Part shown: piece after piece, positions 58,986 to 64,000 of the stretch | Layout of the letters: each line of letters begins with the position of its first letter | Numbering within the stretch: position 1 is the stretch's first letter | Source: Sambucus nigra | Lineage: Eukaryota; Streptophyta; Magnoliopsida; Dipsacales; Adoxaceae | Direction: 5' to 3' | DNA length: 64,000 bases | NCBI GenBank assembly: GCA_949130495.1 | Contig: OX422221.1 | Location: 477,295,159-477,359,158 of the forward strand | Notes under the pieces: model-generated | Told to the model about the DNA's origin: nothing | What the model saw: only the letters and a program-made list of their open reading frames with translations | Database searches by the model: none | Program-made: the position numbers and the translations under genes

Positions 58986-59515
58986 GGCCCTAATAGCCTA
59001 ACCAAAAATAAATAAATCAACACTAAAAATCGTGGGTCTTAATTCCTTAATTTTTAAAATTACCAAAATACCCTTCCGGATTGCCGGTTTGGCCTAAAAA
59101 TTCTCCGGGACCCAAACTAAACTCCCGACTAGTATTTTATGACTATCTCGACCCTTCCGGACACGTCGGCGCACTCAAAAAGCTCATACGAATGACTTAA
59201 AAATGAAATACTTTTAAATCCATTAAATTGGGTCCTGACTCGACTGACACGCGCGTTCAACTAAATTACCGAAACTGCCGTATTTTCAATTCACGACAAT
59301 TTTAATAAATTCAATGATAACATATTACCATAATCACTCGATAATATTCAACAACATAATAATAACCCAATATTGACTCTTGTCCCGCTGGCATTTAAAT
59401 CCGAATAAATTTTCCAATTAATTATCCCAAATCAATTTAATAAATCTTAGAATTTAAAAGTAATTCCATTTAATTAACCTCATAATTAAAAGCCATAAAA
59501 ATACGGGGTATTACA

Positions 59516-62500
59516 TACTTCCCCCCTAATAACGGAATTTCGTCCCGAAATTCGAAAAAGTACGGCATACCTGGAAAAAAAATTTGGTATCCTTCAGTAC
59601 TCAAACAAAATAAGGAAAGGCCCAATCACTAAAGCCCTCGCTTCACAACAAGCTTGTTTAACAGTCTTGATACTTTATTAGATTTCACTACAATAGATGC
59701 ACTTCACGTTGTTCTCTTACTAAACAACATTCGAATAAAAATAGCCTATACATTATTGGCCCCATTATCTCAATATAATTTTGAGTCCGCACCTCACTAC
59801 GCATTAACTCCCGCGTTTATCAAAAACCAAGCTCCCACTCTGGAAGAAATCAATAACACATATGAATACTCTTGCCCATTCATTGAATCTCTGTTCCCGA
59901 CGTTGTGACCTTTACACAAGGGAAAACCACTTCAGCCGGTTGGTGTTACACAAAACATTTATAAGCACCTAGTCCACTATAAATGGATACGGGTGCTTTT
60001 CCCCCAACTCTACCATTAGGTAATATCTTCTCCCCATTACCACAATATACCTTACTTACTAGTTATACCCAATTTGGAAATGAAAAAATCGCCACGAATA
60101 CAATATTTCTTTTATACAATCCACCAGTCGTCAATCACCTTGCGCCTACACCTCGGGATATAGGTGATACAACCTTCTCCAAACGAAACATATTTTTACT
60201 ACTTCTTGCTACCCCACGTTGAAGGTGGATTTCGGGGATCTCCCCTTAGTTCTAAATAATACTGCATAGTACCACGTATCGGCGTGATCACTATCTAATA
60301 GTGTAAATCCCCCAAGTATATAACAATTTCTATCCTTCTGGATAACCTGTCCCACATATTCGAAGGAACTCGTTACTTATCTATAAGTTGGCAACCCCTT
60401 AAGAAAATTTACCAACTTGACTCTTCCATCCCTGGAATTATCGGCTTGATACAAAATCATCTAGTTGAACATCTAACCCCAACCGTTATACTACTTACTA
60501 CACCCCTTTCCATGTCGACCTGCACGTATAATTCTTCCCGTTAAGTGATACTTAATGATCTTCTTTTTCTCTCGGCGTATACCAAAAGTTTTGACCCTTG
60601 CACTTTTCACCACGTTGTGCACATCTGGACCCTTTATACCTTATTGAAATCCTCATTCTATTTACCCTTGAGTTACCCTCAACGTTCGATTGGTCGGAAC
60701 TCTACTCCAAATTGTCCATAATGGTTAACTATTTGCCTTCTTAAGATATACCCCCTTATTAAATGGCTTTCTACTGCCTTTTCACCAAATTCGAACTTTC
60801 CATACTGATTACACATGAGTATACTCATTAACACCTTATCTTACGACGCTTAATCCCATAAGTAAAAATTTCACCCATCAATATCCCTTCTTCCGACGAT
60901 TACTACATTAGTAAACCAAGATGTTTACATCCCTTATAACTCAATCATACAGTTTTAAACATTATCTACGCTTCATACATATTCCAAACTCTTTATTGCC
61001 GCTGATTTTCAACGTGGCTATACCACTTGGGCGTTCTCAATCACCTCTGAGTTTGAAATCCTAAATCCTCCTTAGCCTCAATGCATCCGTCAACCCGTCG
61101 TAACAAAACCAACATTATCAGTACTTCTTTACTAACAACTGGCTCTACTAGCCTTACATCGCAATTTACCCCTTGTTAACTTCCAGTTATAACTACTTAC
61201 TTCCATAACGATCGAGGTATCTGATTTATGGACGAATGGTCAAACATATCCCTACTACCAACCTTACGCTAAGTTTCATGCATGGGATGTCTCGCAAAGT
61301 GAAATCCAAACAAGGAACCCCCCGATACACTACTACCTAATATTGTCGATCATCGGGATCCGTTAACCCTCGGTCCATAACATGTACCCCTATATTCCCG
61401 TCTCTTAACAACAAAGTTACATTTCCTTCCGCAATTACACTTAAACAAGGAACTGTTCCCGAAAGACACTTTCTCTTGATATTGATGGTAATCACACTTC
61501 ATATACATCATGCAAATATGATCGGGGCTCTCAAAATCCCGTCCCCAGACACACAACTATGAGTTTAAACTCCCAACTCTCTAAAGGGTGATAAAACAAT
61601 GCACTCTCTTATTACGACATCCTGAGCATTAATTATAATAACCAGCTAAACCTTTTCGCTGACTAGTAAACAAATTACATACGAATCATATCAATTAAAT
61701 CCCTACGCATACTGGGATTTAATATCCGAGACCATTATACCTTTTTGAAATCGCAAAAAAAATAAATATATATATATATACACGCACAAAAGTACAATTA
61801 CGATCCCGGCCCTCTCACAGATGGGGCCGCGCTATAATCAAAACATTCTACCCCAAGGTAGTAATCCCGATAAGCTTACAATACCAGCACACTATCGGTA
61901 CAATTATATATAAAACCACAATTAGGATATTATCATACTCGTATAAGATAGCACTAAAACGAGAAATTTCAATAAAGTATATACCGCTATCAATATACCC
62001 ATTCATCCTCTGCGGATGACAATAAAGGTATCCCCACACTATCAGGGAAAATATTCACATAAATAATAAAGTTGTCGATATGCTCACTAAACTCGACTCT
62101 CTCAAGCAAAAATATAACACTAATAACAATTGTAGCAACTCGTTCATGCCACAAACAACATGCAACATCATCTGAGGATATAACTCATACTTTTATCCTG
62201 ACAATCGTCTTGGATGCTCAAATGGTTCCTGGACTCAACACGCATGTCCGTACCAAACTGAATATTCCAATAACTGTTGTCCTTGCTAGGCACAATACCT
62301 TTATCCCTACATTTGCTTCGGGAAACATTTATAACGCACGAGTTTCACTTCCCATAAAATACCTCTACACCTACTGCACTTATCTTCGATCACACTGACC
62401 ATGTCAAGGTGGTACTTCTCTCGGACGTTGGTAGTCTCGGTTGTGACGACTACCTCCATTATTTCCTTAGCTTGATGGACCTAAGGAACACGCTAATAGT

Positions 62501-62668
62501 TCCCACATCTCTTACTGAAATCATCATTGCTCGGTAATAATTCAGCTATCCGAATCATTTTAACAGGTTCTCCGTTGGGTCTTCCCCATGTAGTGCTTCT
62601 CCAATACCATTTTCTCAGTCTTACTCTATATTTCTCGATTCTTGCATCTCCCCACCCAAGGAAACGTT
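59516..62668 (-). mobile_element. Degenerate internal region attached to LTR B
   Basis: C/T-rich on the plus strand, hence purine-rich on the coding strand, as expected for a gypsy internal region read leftwards. No pol domain could be read. A short minus-strand stretch near 62430-62480 (SRHNRDYQRPRE) resembles a basic gag segment. Frames at 59654-59908, 59983-60222 and 62072-62398 are on the wrong strand and look like chance. Probably a non-autonomous or heavily mutated element. Confidence 0.45.
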
Positions 62669-63845
62669 TGTAATACCCCGTAATTTTATTAATTTTTATT
62701 TAAGAGATTAATTAAATTAAATGAGAATTAATTGGAAATTAATCCGGGTATAAATACTAACGAGATGTGAGTTGGTATTTGATTATGATGTTGAAAATTT
62801 ATTATTTCCGAGTATGTATGGTAATACATGAGTATTGATGATGTCTAAATTGTTACGAGGTAGATATACAATAATTTGAAAATTTTAATTAGGACGCGCG
62901 TGTCAGTCGCGTCAGGAACGTAATTAATTGAATTAAAATGTAAATTTTATTTTTATCAATCGAATGGTCATTTTGAGTGCACCAACGTGTCCGTAAGGGT
63001 CGAAATAGTCAGAAAACACTAGCTGGGAGTTTAGTTTGTGTCCCGAGGCATTTTTAGGCCACACCGGCAACCCAAAAGGGTAGTTTAGTAATTTTAAAAA
63101 TAGGGGAATTAAAACCCACGAATTTTAGAAGTTATTTTTATATTAGAAAAGAACCCACTAAGCCATTATCTGCATTTGGGAAGTTAGAGGGCTACGGGAG
63201 TTATAGGGAAAGCCTTAAGAAGTTCCAAAAGGAAGCCCTAGCCACCATCACCATCTTTGGAAGAAATTTGTAGAGAGAGGGAGGAGAATCAACCTTCAAT
63301 ACTTCACATCAAATCAGAACATCTAAGGCAAGTGGTTTAATTACATTAATTTCAAGCGAATGTTTCTTCCATGCTTAGAATTGAATAATTGTCTTATATT
63401 GGAAGTTTGATGAAAACCTATGAAATTGGAGGTAGGATTCATAATATGATATAGGGATTGCATGTAGAATGTTATTGGATGAATGTTATATAAAAAATAT
63501 ATCTTTTGATGATGTGAAAATGGATCTATAAGGAGAAATTGTAGTCATTAAATTCTGGGTTCATGATTATAGGGTTTGGGACAAGGTTTGGGAATTTTGA
63601 TGATTATATGTTAATTTAGGAAGCATTGACCCCATATATACGTTAAAGAGTGATCTAGGAGGACTTAGAGTAGTTTAATAACGTTAAAATACTATTGGGA
63701 TGATCTTAGGATGGGTTTAGAGAAGAGAAAAATTGAGAAAAACGAAGTAGAGAATTTCTGGGCTGAAACTGCCATCTCGTTAGAAGACCTTCCCAGGTCG
63801 TTCGAACGACCTCGTTCGAACGAGCTTCTAACGAGATAATAGTAT
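62669..63845 (+). mobile_element. Gypsy LTR C (plus strand, truncated)
   Basis: Starts TGTAATACCCCGTAATTTT at 62669. It shares with LTR B, in inverse orientation, GCGCGTGTCAGTCG, AACGTGTCCG, GGGAGTTTAGTTTG and GGCAAGTGGTTTA, so it is the same family. The purine-rich AAGGAAACG just before it may be a polypurine tract. It is interrupted at 63846 by LTR D. A TATA-like TTTATATT lies at 63137. Confidence 0.75.
63776..63835. promoter_or_regulatory. Nested palindromes in LTR C
   Basis: CTCGTTAGAAG (63776-63786) and CTTCTAACGAG (63825-63835) are perfect inverted arms. Between them two 12-bp palindromes TCGTTCGAACGA start at 63798 and 63812. Confidence 0.85.
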
Positions 63846-64000
63846 TGTAATACCCCGTATTTTTATGCTATATTTAATTTGGGGATTTATTAAATTTAAT
63901 GTGATGATTTATTTAATAAAAATCCGGAAAGTAATTATGTTATAATTATTAACGTGACTAGAGTTAGTAATTATGGGAAACTTGTTGAATATTACTAATG
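63846..64000 (+). mobile_element. Start of a further gypsy LTR (D)
   Basis: TGTAATACCCCGTATTTTT begins at 63846, 10 bp after the LTR C palindrome, and runs off the window. Same start motif as B and C. Confidence 0.6.

Larger units (their letters stand above)
56493..59515 (-). mobile_element. Gypsy LTR B (3' LTR, minus strand)
   Basis: On the minus strand it starts TGTAATACCCCGTATTTTT at 59515 and ends GACGGGGTGTCACA at 56493; 3023 bp. Upstream on that strand lie ATTAGGGGGGAAGTA (polypurine tract, 59516-59530) and the GGGACGAAATTCC box, so this is a 3' LTR with its internal region to the right. Flanks TTGGT and TACTT do not match, as expected when the partner LTR lies outside the window or is lost. 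Confidence 0.8.

Noticed and set aside
59654..60222. Plus-strand ORFs beside LTR B
   Set aside because: Antisense to the inferred internal region and without domains; likely chance.

Overview
The window looks like AT-rich plant (dicot-type) nuclear DNA, mostly nested transposable elements. It holds one clearly recognisable host gene, a TIC20-I-like chloroplast import protein (minus strand, 17073-23220). The plant assignment rests on that gene, a spliced host-type gene structure, an Au-type SINE, and plant lineages of Ty3/gypsy, CACTA, Helitron and hAT elements. I do not commit to a species. All calls are from reading the sequence; no database search was run.

Layout. (1) 1-15582: right part of a degenerate plus-strand Ty3/gypsy element (E). 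Its internal region carries a CACTA transposon (1556-5502). Its 3' LTR (6107-15582) is split by a complete non-autonomous LTR element F (6926-13184, minus strand, Asp-tRNA-type primer site, no reverse transcriptase, one 239-aa ORF). (2) 15583-24690: the TIC20-I locus. Exon 1 (23043-23220) and exon 2 (17073-17707) are separated by a 5.3-kb intron filled with retroelement scraps, a SINE with a perfect 16-bp target duplication, and two copies of a GC-rich-ended inverted-repeat element. (3) 24693-30440: a short TRIM-like element, a hairpin/tandem repeat, a 468-bp hAT-type MITE with a perfect 8-bp target duplication, and a Myb/SANT-like domain fragment. (4) 30440-43384: a decayed minus-strand Helitron with a RepHel pseudogene (36009-40989) followed by an intron-containing RPA1-like gene (30453-35883). 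A solo LTR (33256-34654) sits in the large RPA intron. (5) 44538-64000: a stack of gypsy LTRs. A recent Tekay/Del-type chromovirus H (45834-55072; perfect TSD GTTAA; iMet primer site; gag-pol with two in-frame stops) is inserted in an older LTR (A). LTR B (56493-59515) and LTRs C and D (62669-64000) follow.

Most unusual signals. The LTRs of element F carry eight 10-bp dyads (consensus GAATCGATTC) upstream of the TATA box. They lie in four pairs, 20 bp apart within a pair and 62-64 bp pair to pair, which puts nearly all on one face of the helix although the spacers are unrelated. Other LTRs here (E, B, C) carry different TCGA-centred palindrome clusters. In B and C the clusters lie at the same anchored position but use different motifs, as if the cassette had been exchanged. 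Element F also has an internal second copy of its polypurine tract next to a hairpin. Several gypsy LTRs have splice-donor-like sites in the LTR leader; in H a matching acceptor lies directly before the gag ATG.
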